Positions 26,147-34,998 of a stretch of DNA of 48,076 nt are shown here, one piece after another. This DNA comes from an uncultured Ruminococcus sp. (GTDB lineage Bacteria; Bacillota; Clostridia; Oscillospirales; Ruminococcaceae): assembly GCA_946413815.1 (NCBI GenBank), contig CAMKMD010000027.1, positions 1 to 48,076 on the forward strand. Reading direction: 5' to 3'. Below the pieces are notes generated by a model. That model was not told where the DNA came from. It searched no databases and saw only the letters and a list, made by a program, of their open reading frames with translations. Both the position numbers and the translations under genes were made by a program. Position 1 is the stretch's first letter, and each line of letters begins with the position of its first letter.

Positions 26147-26175
26147 ATTATACCATATCTATGTTTATTTTTCAA
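26147..26175 (-). promoter_or_regulatory. Promoter of the GGDEF-EAL operon
   Basis: On the minus strand TTGAAA (26170-26175), 17 bases, TATAAT (26147-26152) with an extended TGG upstream of the -10. A leader of about 65 bases precedes the start codon. Confidence 0.72.
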
Positions 26176-26298
26176 TAGAAATTGTCAAAAAATTTCCTGC
26201 CGATGATAAAAATGCTTCTTCAGAACTTGTGTAATCTGACAATTAATCATAGAAATACCGGCGTATTGTTTTAGATTATGGTCAAAAGTGGCATAGTG

Positions 26299-26329
26299 AA
26301 AGCCTCCGGACGACTGACGCGGAGGCTTT
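26299..26329 (-). terminator. Hairpin after the four-gene operon
   Basis: A 10-bp inverted repeat AAAGCCTCCG/CGGAGGCTTT just beyond the stop at 26336. The T tract on the minus-strand side is short (TTTC), so it is a weaker terminator candidate. Confidence 0.6.
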
Positions 26330-26335
26330 GTATCA

Positions 26336-26767
26336 TTATTCGGAGAGAGCTGTGTTTCTGTTTAGTTCCTTTATGCCCTCACCGCAGGTCACAAAGAACA
26401 GCAGGTTCACAGTCCAGATGCAGACCGCTGCAATCACAAGCATCAGTTCACTGCTGCCTGCGGAGGTGTTCGTGATATCCTTCAGAAAGAGCAGGAATTC
26501 AAAGATGCCGCCGGCAGCGAAAAGAGCCAGATGCACCCTGAAGACCCCGGGCTTGTATATCCATAACACCGTCATCACAGCATCGGCGAGAAAGGCTGCC
26601 GAAACAGCAATAAGCCTTCCGGGGCCGGATATGATACGGCGCAGCATATCCGGTTCGTGTGCATATCTGCGGGCAAGCAGCAGGGAGAGCAGAGCAAGCC
26701 CTATAAGTCTGATAATTGCGGAGGCTTCAATGGTTTTCCGTGCAGATGCCGAAGTGTTATCATCCAT
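26336..26767 (-). CDS. Hypothetical four-helix membrane protein
   Basis: A 143-residue protein with four predicted membrane helices (AIIRLIGLALLSLLLA, LIAVSAAFLADAVMTVLW, LALFAAGGIFEFLLFL, LMLVIAAVCIWTVNLLFFV). No family is recognised. The start is ATG 26767, eight bases after AAAGGA; it overlaps the end of the upstream PstS-like gene. As the last gene of the operon it may help anchor or sense with the two binding proteins, but that is inference from position only. Confidence 0.7.
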   Translation of the reverse strand: MDDNTSASARKTIEASAIIRLIGLALLSLLLARRYAHEPDMLRRIISGPGRLIAVSAAFLADAVMTVLWIYKPGVFRVHLALFAAGGIFEFLLFLKDITNTSAGSSELMLVIAAVCIWTVNLLFFVTCGEGIKELNRNTALSE

Positions 26768-26772
26768 ATATG

Positions 26773-27837
26773 TCATCCTTTCACCGGACAGAAGCCGGCG
26801 GTTTTCACTATCCTCTGTCCCTCTTCCGTGAGCAGATAGTCACGGAGTTTCCTGTAGATACTGTCCTTCTTTTCGTCTGAGCGTATCACTGCGTTGTACG
26901 TGAGAGTATAGGCATAGCTTCCGTCTGTCAGGCTGCTGTCCTCAGGTGATACGCCGCCGATGCTCAGTACCTTGATATCCGGGTCGCTGTACAGGTCGCG
27001 GAGGTGGAAACGGTAGGTGTATCCGATGGAGGATTCCGCATTCTCATACTCTGCGACTGTCTCTTCGGGCGTGCCTGAGGGCTGTGCCACAAAAGCCACG
27101 GGTGCTTCCGTCATGGCCTCACCCTTCATCACAAGCTCCTCCATAAGCTCCTGACACCCTGAACCCTTGGTTCTCTGAAACGGCCGTATCTTTTCGTTAT
27201 TTCCGCCTACGTCCTTCCAGTTTGTTATCCTGCCGGCGTAGATATCCCTTACCTGTGCGGGGGTAAGGCTGTCCACAGGATTGTCCTTATGCGTGATGAA
27301 AACGAGGGCATCAAGCGCCACAGGCTCTGATTCAAGCTGCTCGCTCACGTTCTGGTGACTGCCTTCATCTGAGAGGGGGAGTGCGAATATTATGCCTGTC
27401 TCTCTGACGATGGTCCCTGTTTCCCCGAAGCCCTTTGCTATCCAGTTATCCTTGCGGAATATAAGGTTGGTGTAGGCTTCCTCTGTATCGTTATGGCCGA
27501 TATATACCCTGCCGAGGTCATGGTCCTCCGCGCCGCAGAACTGTCTTGCGAGCTCAGCCGTAAGCGGTATGGCAGAAGCAGAGCCGTCTATACCGGCAAA
27601 GTCCTCGCGGGAAAGCAGCTCCTCTGAAGCGATCTGCTCCCAGTCATCAGAGCGGGTGAGTGGGGCGTTACGGTTGTTTATGTAGAATTCATCGTAGTTG
27701 TTTTCGTTTCTTGCAAGCTTGTCGCCTGTACCGCCGAGCATACCTCTGTCTGCGGAGCAGAAGCTGTATGCGGCAGAGCCGAGACTGCCTGCTATCACGG
27801 CACATAATGCCATTGCAGTGAAACCTGCGATCTTCAA
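26773..27837 (-). CDS. PstS-like periplasmic-type binding protein
   Basis: A 354-residue exported protein with the phosphate-binding-protein fold. After an N-terminal signal or anchor segment, it has the PstS-type core (IPLTAELARQFC, FITHKDNPVDSLT, IYAGRITNWKDVGG, QRTKGSGCQELME and the C-terminal Y.LTEEGQRIV). It starts with TTG, supported by AGGAGGT eight bases upstream. It lacks a lipobox. It is paralogous to the next upstream gene, with almost colinear blocks. There is no PstCAB permease anywhere in the window, so a sensory or scavenging role is more likely than a dedicated transporter, but a distant permease cannot be excluded. Confidence 0.85.
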   Translation of the reverse strand: MKIAGFTAMALCAVIAGSLGSAAYSFCSADRGMLGGTGDKLARNENNYDEFYINNRNAPLTRSDDWEQIASEELLSREDFAGIDGSASAIPLTAELARQFCGAEDHDLGRVYIGHNDTEEAYTNLIFRKDNWIAKGFGETGTIVRETGIIFALPLSDEGSHQNVSEQLESEPVALDALVFITHKDNPVDSLTPAQVRDIYAGRITNWKDVGGNNEKIRPFQRTKGSGCQELMEELVMKGEAMTEAPVAFVAQPSGTPEETVAEYENAESSIGYTYRFHLRDLYSDPDIKVLSIGGVSPEDSSLTDGSYAYTLTYNAVIRSDEKKDSIYRKLRDYLLTEEGQRIVKTAGFCPVKG

Positions 27838-27876
27838 TGCTGTGGACCTCCTGTCTGCTGCGTCATGTAGTGCGTT

Positions 27877-29601
27877 TTATTTTACGGGGCAGTAGCCTGC
27901 AAGTTTTATGAGTTCCTGTCCCTCGTCGGATATAAGGTAGTTCTTTATCTCCTCAGCCTTCTTGTCTCCGCCCTTGAGGGTAACAGCGTAGTAGCCGGAG
28001 TAGAAGGGATATGACTTGTCGAGGAGATTCTTGTTCTCGGGCGAGATGCCGTTGACCTTGAGCACCTTGATATCCTCGTTCTTGTAGAGATTGTTCAGAT
28101 AGTAATAGAAGGTGTATCCGATACTGCTTGAGCTGTTTTTGTATTCTGCGATGGCATCAACAAGACCGCCCATAGTGATCTGAATTTTGCTTTTCGGCGC
28201 TTCCATGAGAGGGATGCCCTTCATTACAAGGTTCTCCATGGCTGTCTGGCTTCCGGAATTTGCCTCACGCTGGTAGGCTGTTATCGCCTCGTCGTTTCCG
28301 CCGACTTCCTTCCAGTTTGTGATAGCGCCGCTGTATATGCCCTGTATCTGCTCGACAGTAAGACTGTCTACGGGATTATTCTTGTGTGTGATGAAGACGA
28401 AGCCGTCAAGAGCGATGGGAGTTACATCCAGCTCGACATCATTCTTCCTGGCCATTTCAAGCTCATCATCTGATGGCTCTGTAACGAGGATGATGTTCTT
28501 TTCGTCCTCCCCCTTTATAAGCTTTTCATAAGCCGGGCCTGTGGTATTGTGGTCAACATAGTATATAACCTTGTCATCTTCAGGGGCACAGTACTGCCTT
28601 ACGAGCTCCGCAGTTATGGGGATCGTGGCAGTGGAGCCGTCGATGTGACTGAGGTCGTATTTGTCGAATTTCTTCTTGTCCTTAACTATCTCATGCCAGT
28701 TATCCGCCTTCTGGAACATTACATTGACGTTAGCGGAATACCTGCCGTTGGAGTATCCTGGGTAAACATCGATTATTTTTTCTGTTTCTGTAAACCTTGC
28801 CGGCCTCCAGTTATCCTCCAGGTAGTCGTTTACCTCAGGACCTTTGATCTCCTTGCCGTTATCATCGTATAATGCAACGGTAACCCTTAGCTTATCGCCG
28901 ACAAAAAGCTTGTCGATGTCTTTGCCTTCTTCAAGATCGACTATATAGTGTAGGAAGATATCTTTATCCAGCGCCCTTAAATTGCCTCTGCAGGTGCTGA
29001 AGTTGTCCTCGTAGACGATACTGTCGTTTTCTTTTACGAAATAGATATTCACGCCCTCAAAGGGATCGATTATTTCCGGCGCCTCATCTTCAAAGTGCAC
29101 CTTTATATCCTTGGTGGCCTGCTTAAGCCTGATACCGTAGACCTTCTCCACGTATTCAGGTATGCTCTCTTCCGGGATATCCTCGTTGTCAAGGCGGAGA
29201 TGAAGGGTTACGGTATCGCCCTCCTTAAGATCCTTCTCCGGCACATCACGGTAGATGCTCATGCGGCATCCGAGTTCTTCGCACTTCCTGAGCCTTTCCT
29301 TTGCATACTTGTATGTCAGCACTTGTATGTTTCTTTCCTTGCCGTCAATGGTGACAGTTTCGGGCTTCAAGAACAACATTCCAAGGCTTTGATTCTTTTC
29401 CGTTATCTCTCCGTTTTTATTATGGTAGTAGGTGAAGCTCAGGCTTCTGAAGGGGTCTACCTCGGTAATTGTCATTGTGGGAACCTGCGGCAGGTCGGAC
29501 GTGAGCTGCTCATCGGAGGGGGAGAGAGGCCTGCCCTCACATCCTGAAAAAAGAGAAGCCGAAAGAATAAGTGCTGTCAGAAAAATGATTCGTTTCTTCA
29601 T
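27877..29601 (-). CDS. PstS-like lipoprotein with long N-terminal domain
   Basis: A 574-residue lipoprotein. The signal peptide ends in LFSGC. Residues about 30-300 are an unrecognised beta-rich domain. Residues about 300-574 are a PstS-like binding domain with the same blocks as its neighbour (IPITAELVRQYC, FITHKNNPVDSLT, IYSGAITNWKEVGG, QREANSGSQTAMENLVMKG). The N-terminal extension is absent from the 354-residue paralogue. GGAGGT lies six bases before the ATG. It starts 55 bases after the LRR/dockerin gene and ends 39 bases before the paralogue, so the four genes form one operon. Confidence 0.85.
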   Translation of the reverse strand: MKKRIIFLTALILSASLFSGCEGRPLSPSDEQLTSDLPQVPTMTITEVDPFRSLSFTYYHNKNGEITEKNQSLGMLFLKPETVTIDGKERNIQVLTYKYAKERLRKCEELGCRMSIYRDVPEKDLKEGDTVTLHLRLDNEDIPEESIPEYVEKVYGIRLKQATKDIKVHFEDEAPEIIDPFEGVNIYFVKENDSIVYEDNFSTCRGNLRALDKDIFLHYIVDLEEGKDIDKLFVGDKLRVTVALYDDNGKEIKGPEVNDYLEDNWRPARFTETEKIIDVYPGYSNGRYSANVNVMFQKADNWHEIVKDKKKFDKYDLSHIDGSTATIPITAELVRQYCAPEDDKVIYYVDHNTTGPAYEKLIKGEDEKNIILVTEPSDDELEMARKNDVELDVTPIALDGFVFITHKNNPVDSLTVEQIQGIYSGAITNWKEVGGNDEAITAYQREANSGSQTAMENLVMKGIPLMEAPKSKIQITMGGLVDAIAEYKNSSSSIGYTFYYYLNNLYKNEDIKVLKVNGISPENKNLLDKSYPFYSGYYAVTLKGGDKKAEEIKNYLISDEGQELIKLAGYCPVK

Positions 29602-29656
29602 TGTGTGACCTCCATGATTTATCTGGTGTGGGATCAGTTGTATTGGTGTTTAGTAT

Positions 29657-31393
29657 TTACATTGTGATAAGATCCTGTCTTAAAAGACAGAGATCAAAGG
29701 TATCTATAGACTTGTCATTGTTCAGATCTGCTGCCTGTATATGCGGAAGCCGGGTGTCCGGGACACCGAGCAGCCACTTGTGAAGCAGTACCAGGTCGGC
29801 GGCATCAGGGGACCCGCTGCCGTTTATATCGCCCCTTACAGCAGAGCTCCTTCTGAAGGGATAAGCAGGTTCACCAAGTATGTCAATGTCGTCACTTGCC
29901 GATTTTAACCGGCCCATGTTGTCTGAACCTCCGAGGGTGTATTGCACACCGTAAAGGGGGATGCAGTAGGCATGATCGGATTCGCGGTAATAAAGACAGA
30001 CATCATCCCTGTATTCCTCCGGATAGTTCGGATCCCAGAGAACGATACGTCTGTCGTAGCTTCTGCTGTTCCATTCCCAGTTTCCTGACTCTATTCCGCA
30101 GCCTGCGCAGGTATGACCTCCGCTGCCGGTGTCGAAGGAAAAAAGGAAAGGTATCCCTTTGTCTTCGGCCTGCCAGCCCAGTGAGATGATATGTTCAAAG
30201 AAATCGGCATCGCTCATGCCTGAGTGTCTTTCAATGCCGGCGGCCGCTTCTGTAAACTGCGTGAACTGGTAGTAGTTGATGACAGAAAAGACCGTATCCT
30301 CCGGGGTGATATCGCCTATGGACTGCGCTCCGTCCTGTATATCGGAAGGGGACAGGAGACCGCTTTTAGCCAGCAGGGCTGTGAGCACCATTCCGTAGCA
30401 GGAGCCGCTCCATCCTTCTTCAGAAGCCTGATACTTTTCACTGATGCATTCTTTCAGCTGAGAACGGGCGTTATCTGAAAGGATGAAGGTGTCACCGAAA
30501 ACAGCGCTGTCATTTTCAAACCGCCATGTCTCCGAACTGATATCAAGAGCCCGTCTGCCATTCTCCGGCGGTATTTCCGGCGAAGGCAGGCAGGTAATAC
30601 CAAGGTCTTCCGCAACAGGATTCACCGAATAGATGATCTGCGGCTTACAGTTGACAAAGGGCGTTTCTTCTATGCTTCTGACCTGCTGCGGTATTGTGAG
30701 CGTGCGCATACGTGTACGGCCCTGAAAAGAAAGGGCACCTACGGAGATGACGTTATCCGGCATGATAACATTGATGTCATCTCCGGCGTAGCATACCAGC
30801 AGTCCGTTAGAAAGAACGAGCCAGCCGCCGTTCTCCTCGACAAGAGCTTTCATGAATGGCGTGCCCATGAAGGAGGAGGCATAGGCTTTTGTCACGGAAT
30901 CGGGGATACGGACATCCTTCACATTAGTATTGCAAAAAGCGAATTCGTCGATGATCCTCACAGAATCGGGTATCGTTATCTTTGCGAGAGGTGTGCAGAA
31001 AAATGCACTTCTTGGTATCTTGGTGATGCCGTATGGAATGTCTATTTCTGTCAGCATGGTGTTTTTGAATGCATCATCACCGATAATGCGGAGCCCGTCA
31101 GGCAGATTGATCTTTCTGAGTGCAGTACCATAGAAAGCTGAATCTCCTATCTTTGTGACTGTATCCGGAAGAGTGACATACTCCGCCGGAGTGTTGAAAA
31201 AAGCATTGTCACCAATGATGCGCACTCCATCCGGTATAACGACATCAGCAGATACGCCGGTATATTTTAAAAGTTCTCCGTCTTCGATATAGAAATCGGG
31301 ATCAGTGGTAAACTCAGCATGGCTGAGCACCGGGCAGATACACATACAAATCATTATAAGCACTGCAAGCAGCGCCGGTAATCTTTTCTTCAT
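29657..31393 (-). CDS. Secreted LRR / cysteine-peptidase-like / dockerin protein
   Basis: A 578-residue secreted protein. After the signal peptide, residues about 30-260 are BspA-type leucine-rich repeats of the form IPD.V..IG..AF. Residues about 290-500 look like a papain- or C39-type cysteine peptidase domain: a cysteine in GSCYGMVLTALLAKSG, a histidine in GGHTCAG and an aspartate/asparagine in WDPNYPEE. The C-terminal 60 residues are a complete dockerin with loops DINGSGSPDAADLVLLHKWL and DLNNDKSIDTFDLCLL. It should be carried on a scaffoldin and may process or bind protein partners at the cell surface. The peptidase call is based on motif spacing, not on a database match. GGGAGGA precedes the ATG; it heads the four-gene operon. 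Confidence 0.85.
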   Translation of the reverse strand: MKKRLPALLAVLIMICMCICPVLSHAEFTTDPDFYIEDGELLKYTGVSADVVIPDGVRIIGDNAFFNTPAEYVTLPDTVTKIGDSAFYGTALRKINLPDGLRIIGDDAFKNTMLTEIDIPYGITKIPRSAFFCTPLAKITIPDSVRIIDEFAFCNTNVKDVRIPDSVTKAYASSFMGTPFMKALVEENGGWLVLSNGLLVCYAGDDINVIMPDNVISVGALSFQGRTRMRTLTIPQQVRSIEETPFVNCKPQIIYSVNPVAEDLGITCLPSPEIPPENGRRALDISSETWRFENDSAVFGDTFILSDNARSQLKECISEKYQASEEGWSGSCYGMVLTALLAKSGLLSPSDIQDGAQSIGDITPEDTVFSVINYYQFTQFTEAAAGIERHSGMSDADFFEHIISLGWQAEDKGIPFLFSFDTGSGGHTCAGCGIESGNWEWNSRSYDRRIVLWDPNYPEEYRDDVCLYYRESDHAYCIPLYGVQYTLGGSDNMGRLKSASDDIDILGEPAYPFRRSSAVRGDINGSGSPDAADLVLLHKWLLGVPDTRLPHIQAADLNNDKSIDTFDLCLLRQDLITM

Positions 31394-31565
31394 ATTGTTC
31401 CTCCCGAGCTTCTCTGCATCTTTTAAGCAGTTTCATAAGGAATCTGTGAAAGAACGATTTCCGCAGAACAAGGCTGAAATACCTCCTCCGGCTGCGGTCA
31501 GACACAGTCCCGGCATTTTGTTACTTTCACACACTGACTACGGTGATATTTTTTACTATACCAAC

Positions 31566-31594
31566 ATTATAACAAACTTTTCCGGAAAATACAA
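31566..31594 (-). promoter_or_regulatory. Promoter of the LRR/PstS-like operon
   Basis: On the minus strand TTGTAT (31589-31594), 17 bases, TATAAT (31566-31571), giving a leader of about 165 bases. Confidence 0.65.
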
Positions 31595-31655
31595 GTCTAT
31601 TTTTGTGCTTAGTCTGCGGATTTGCATTTTACACACCTTTGTTATATGATACAGT

Positions 31656-31676
31656 AAAAAACGCAGGTGTCCCTGC
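31656..31676 (-). terminator. Small orphan terminator
   Basis: On the minus strand GCAGG-GACA-CCTGC followed by GTTTTTT. No supported gene lies immediately upstream of it, so it may end an unannotated short transcript. Confidence 0.45.
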
Positions 31677-32306
31677 CTGAAGGGGAATGGCTAAGGTCCG
31701 CAGACATCCCGCCGGCCTTGTCAGTACGGAAAAACCGCATAGCCATAAAGAATTTGCTATATTGAATACTCTGCTTCCGTGCAGCAGAATGATAATGCGA
31801 GCAAGGATAAAAGTACTGTTCAGGTGTTCCGCCGCTCCGGCCCACACGTATTTCTCCTTTCTCATCCGCAATATCTGAACTGTGTCAGGATTTACAATCT
31901 GTAAACTCTCTTAGCCGTTATTACTGACTGTTTGAAATGGAAAACTACCTTAAAATCGAAGAAAAGTCATCATATTACGGCTTTTGGCTGCAAAGAGGCT
32001 ATGATACAAGATATTCCTGAAATCAGCACCGTCAAAATGTACGAAAATACAGATCAAACCATGTGCATACCGCCGATATTATTGATGAAAGTATGAATTG
32101 TACGCAGTTTTTATTGAAATTCTTGCTGGTTTGTGATAAAATTATACTATAGAATAAAACTGACACTGCCTGTAATCTGCTGTATCATCTATACACATTG
32201 TTTAACTGCAGCCTTTCCTGAATACCGGATGTCAGTCATGAAGCAGTCGGGGAAATGAGTCTCCGGCTATATGAGAAAGAAAGATCAGATATAAAGGAGG
32301 AAAGCT

Positions 32307-33269
32307 ATGTTACAGTCTACCATTTACAATGATGATGTAAGAAACAAGATAAGGCAGTCTGAGCAGAACAGGCTCTCCGGGCAGACCACATCTATACAGG
32401 AAACAGTTACCGAAAGCAAGTTCAGGTCATTCTACTACGGTTTCCGTGAAAGGTTCGGTGTTTTCTGGAACCGTCTTGTACATAAGGGTGTTGCTACCAA
32501 TGAATGGGCGACCGGTACTCCGGAAGTCAGAGCTCAGATAGAGCAGACATACATCAACGCTGTCTGTGCAGAGCAGACTGTATTCAGCATCATCAATCAG
32601 AACGGAAAGAAGGATTTCCAGCAAGCGGCCTCCAAGGGACATACCCCTTCACGTTTCCATATCAGGTTTATGGAGTTCTGCGATGAGGCAGTACCACTGA
32701 AGTCCTTCTGCATCGATGACAGAGTCAAGAAATGGCTTGAAAACGAAGCACGCAAGGGATCTCTTGAAGCCTTCTATATACTTGGCAAGTTGTGCCAGTG
32801 CGATAATCAGAACGACGGCTCCCGTTACGTAAAGTATTGGGTGGACGGAGACGATTATGAGAGGGAGTGCTTTGAGAAAGCCGCGGAGAACGGTCATGTT
32901 CCCTCACAGTATGAACTTGGCTGCTGGTTTGAGGCGCATTCCTACGACTGCCCCACCACCTATGAAGAGGATCAGGCCCAGAAATGGATGATAAAGGCAG
33001 CAGAAGCAGGATTCCTTCCCGCACAGCTGAGGCTTGCGCAGTTCTATACCGAGGGCATATGTGCCCGTATAGACCCGGCAGAAGCATTCAAGTGGTATCG
33101 CAAGGCTGCCGAGCAGGGCGACGAAAGGGCACAGTACATAGTCGGTGACTGTTACTGCGAGGGCAGAGGCGTTGAACAGGATATCGAAAAGGCGATAGAA
33201 TGGTTCAGGAAATCAAGCGGATATCAGAGATCCAGATGGGCTCTTGAAGAACTCGGCGCTGAGATATGA
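32307..33269 (+). CDS. Sel1-repeat (TPR-like) protein
   Basis: A 320-residue cytoplasmic protein. The N-terminal 140 residues are unrecognised and charged. From about residue 145 come Sel1-like repeats of the form A.Y.LG..Y..G......A..W..KAA..G, clearest in PAEAFKWYRKAAEQGDERAQ and the next unit. Sel1 repeats form protein-interaction solenoids. No catalytic domain is seen. AAGGAGG lies six bases before the ATG, and the gene is monocistronic with a strong terminator. Its promoter was not clear. TATACT near 32143 is a candidate -10 within a long leader. Confidence 0.88.
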   Translation: MLQSTIYNDDVRNKIRQSEQNRLSGQTTSIQETVTESKFRSFYYGFRERFGVFWNRLVHKGVATNEWATGTPEVRAQIEQTYINAVCAEQTVFSIINQNGKKDFQQAASKGHTPSRFHIRFMEFCDEAVPLKSFCIDDRVKKWLENEARKGSLEAFYILGKLCQCDNQNDGSRYVKYWVDGDDYERECFEKAAENGHVPSQYELGCWFEAHSYDCPTTYEEDQAQKWMIKAAEAGFLPAQLRLAQFYTEGICARIDPAEAFKWYRKAAEQGDERAQYIVGDCYCEGRGVEQDIEKAIEWFRKSSGYQRSRWALEELGAEI

Positions 33270-33287
33270 ATTCAATACACGGCATCA

Positions 33288-33326
33288 GGCCGCCGGAACG
33301 TCATACACGTTCTGGCGGCTTTCTTA
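33288..33326 (+). terminator. Terminator of the Sel1-repeat gene
   Basis: A 13-bp stem (33289-33301 with 33307-33319, one G-U pair), loop CATAC type, followed by TTTCTT. Confidence 0.85.
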
Positions 33327-33468
33327 TGCCATGAGTTTATGAACAGAAACGGGGGAGCATATTATTTCCCCTTCTTGCCGAATGCAGTATCAGGTAAATA
33401 AAAAACTTACCCATAAAAGCATCAGCTTATTAAAAAAACAAAATATTATTCTCAGTATGGCTATGGTA

Positions 33469-33497
33469 TTGAAAACCTATTTCTTTTATGCTATAAT
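33469..33497 (+). promoter_or_regulatory. Promoter of the second acyltransferase/ligase locus
   Basis: TTGAAA (33469-33474), 17 bases, TATAAT (33492-33497), about 60 bases before the HAD-PlsC start. Confidence 0.75.
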
Positions 33498-33564
33498 TAA
33501 AAACAGTGTATTATTAAAAGATATTAGTAATTATATTATCTGATTATATAGAAGGAGAGCGAGA

Positions 33565-34998
33565 ATGTACAGATTCATCATCGGATGCGACTGCGATGGA
33601 GTGCTTACTGACCTGTATACCCATAATGTACGTGCAGGAGGAGAGGTTTTCCGCCGCGAGCCCGTCGATCTGAATGCCTACGGAGTTGACGAGATATATG
33701 ACGTCAGCGATATACCGGTTGTCTGGCGCTATGCAAAGGCAGTTGGTATATTCCGCCGCTACTGTCAGAAGGAGCCGCCCCGTGAGGGGGCTCTCAGCGT
33801 GATAAACGAGCTTTCCGGCCAAGGGTATGACTTCCACCTGATAACAGCCCGTATGTTTGCGGATGACCGCGGGGTCCTCGGATATCTTTCCCGCAGCTGG
33901 CTCACAGGATGGCTGGAGAGCCGCGGATTTCATTTCAGCTCAGTGCAGATATGCAGCGAGAAGCAGAGCCCGAGAGACAAGCTTCTGGCCTGCCGGAAGC
34001 TCGGAGTCGATGCCATGATAGAGGACAGGCCGGATAATGTGATGTATCTTGCCGAAAACGGTGTACGGGTGCTCATGTTCGATGCCCCCTACAATAAGGA
34101 TATTACTCACGAGAACGTTACCCGTGTTCACAGCTGGGAGGAGGTAAAGGAAATACTGACCGCACTCCCTGTCCCTTCTGAGAAAGGCTGGACGAGGCTT
34201 GAACGTGAGGAAATAGCAGAGCTGAGCGATAAGGAGAAGGAGACTTATTTCCGGCTATATCAGCGGCATCTGCAGGAGACATCCTTCGATAATGAAAAGA
34301 TTGAAAAAGGGGAGAACCGCTTTCGCTGGATTTACAGGCTGCTTAGTCTTCCTGTAAGGATTATTTTCCATGTGAAATCTTTTGGCAGAAAGAACGTACC
34401 CTATCAGAACGGCTTCATTGTCATATGCAATCACTGTGACAGCTATGACCAGTACCGCTTCGGGCTTGCATTAGGCAACAGACCCTTCGTGGGGTATGCG
34501 GCAAAGGAGATAGCAGATTCCTTCCGCGGAAGACTGTTTGACTCTACGGGGCTTTGCATCTTCATCGACCGCAATGACAAGACCGATAAGCACAACGCTG
34601 CCGAACTGATGGCTTCATACACGGCGCATGACAGGATAGCGCTTATATTTCCCGAGGGCACAAGAAAGAACAAGACTCCCGAGGGCAGAGCAAAATTCCA
34701 GAACCGGTTCAAGGCCGGTACGGCAGTACTCGCACAGAAAACAGGAGCAGCCATACTTCCGGTGGCCTGCAATTCATTCGGCAGCCGTGGGCTGGTGCGT
34801 TTCGGTGAGCTGATATATGTCTCGCCCACAGATGATATAGCTAAGAAGACCTGTGAAACAGAAGCCGCAGTAGCAAAGCTCAGCATGGAAAACATTGAGT
34901 ATTATCTGACAAAGAAAAAAAGAACAGACGAGTTGAAAGAGGTAAGGGAGAAGTATAAAGACTACCTTGCTTTGACAGAGAGAAAGGAAAGTATTTAA
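33565..34998 (+). CDS. HAD phosphatase / PlsC acyltransferase fusion
   Basis: A 477-residue two-domain protein. Residues 1-200 are a HAD-superfamily hydrolase like 5'-nucleotidases: nucleophile motif CDCDGVLTD (D9 and D11), LITAR (92-96) and the acidic IEDRPDN (152-158). Residues 250-450 are a PlsC-type acyltransferase with H290-x4-D295 and FPEGTR (362-367), both intact. The pairing suggests removing a phosphate and acylating related intermediates, possibly in lipid synthesis, but the substrates are unknown. GGAG lies seven bases before the ATG. The stop overlaps the next gene's start as TAATG, so the ligase is translationally coupled. Compare the separate PlsC and ligase genes at 1820-4077. 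Confidence 0.88.
   Translation: MYRFIIGCDCDGVLTDLYTHNVRAGGEVFRREPVDLNAYGVDEIYDVSDIPVVWRYAKAVGIFRRYCQKEPPREGALSVINELSGQGYDFHLITARMFADDRGVLGYLSRSWLTGWLESRGFHFSSVQICSEKQSPRDKLLACRKLGVDAMIEDRPDNVMYLAENGVRVLMFDAPYNKDITHENVTRVHSWEEVKEILTALPVPSEKGWTRLEREEIAELSDKEKETYFRLYQRHLQETSFDNEKIEKGENRFRWIYRLLSLPVRIIFHVKSFGRKNVPYQNGFIVICNHCDSYDQYRFGLALGNRPFVGYAAKEIADSFRGRLFDSTGLCIFIDRNDKTDKHNAAELMASYTAHDRIALIFPEGTRKNKTPEGRAKFQNRFKAGTAVLAQKTGAAILPVACNSFGSRGLVRFGELIYVSPTDDIAKKTCETEAAVAKLSMENIEYYLTKKKRTDELKEVREKYKDYLALTERKESI

Larger units (their letters stand above)
31394..32306. other. 913-base intergenic region
   Basis: It holds the promoter of the LRR operon (31566-31594), a small minus-strand hairpin terminator (31656-31676) and a long leader for the Sel1-repeat gene. 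The stretch 31680-31900 can be read as short overlapping ORFs on both strands. One of these starts with GTG after AAAGGAG on the minus strand, but none has recognisable similarity and it runs through the terminator. I see no convincing gene. Confidence 0.5.

Noticed and set aside
31629..31871. Minus-strand ORF in the long intergenic region
   Set aside because: It has an AAAGGAG-GTG start, but two overlapping frames look equally plausible, no family is recognised, and it reads through a terminator hairpin.
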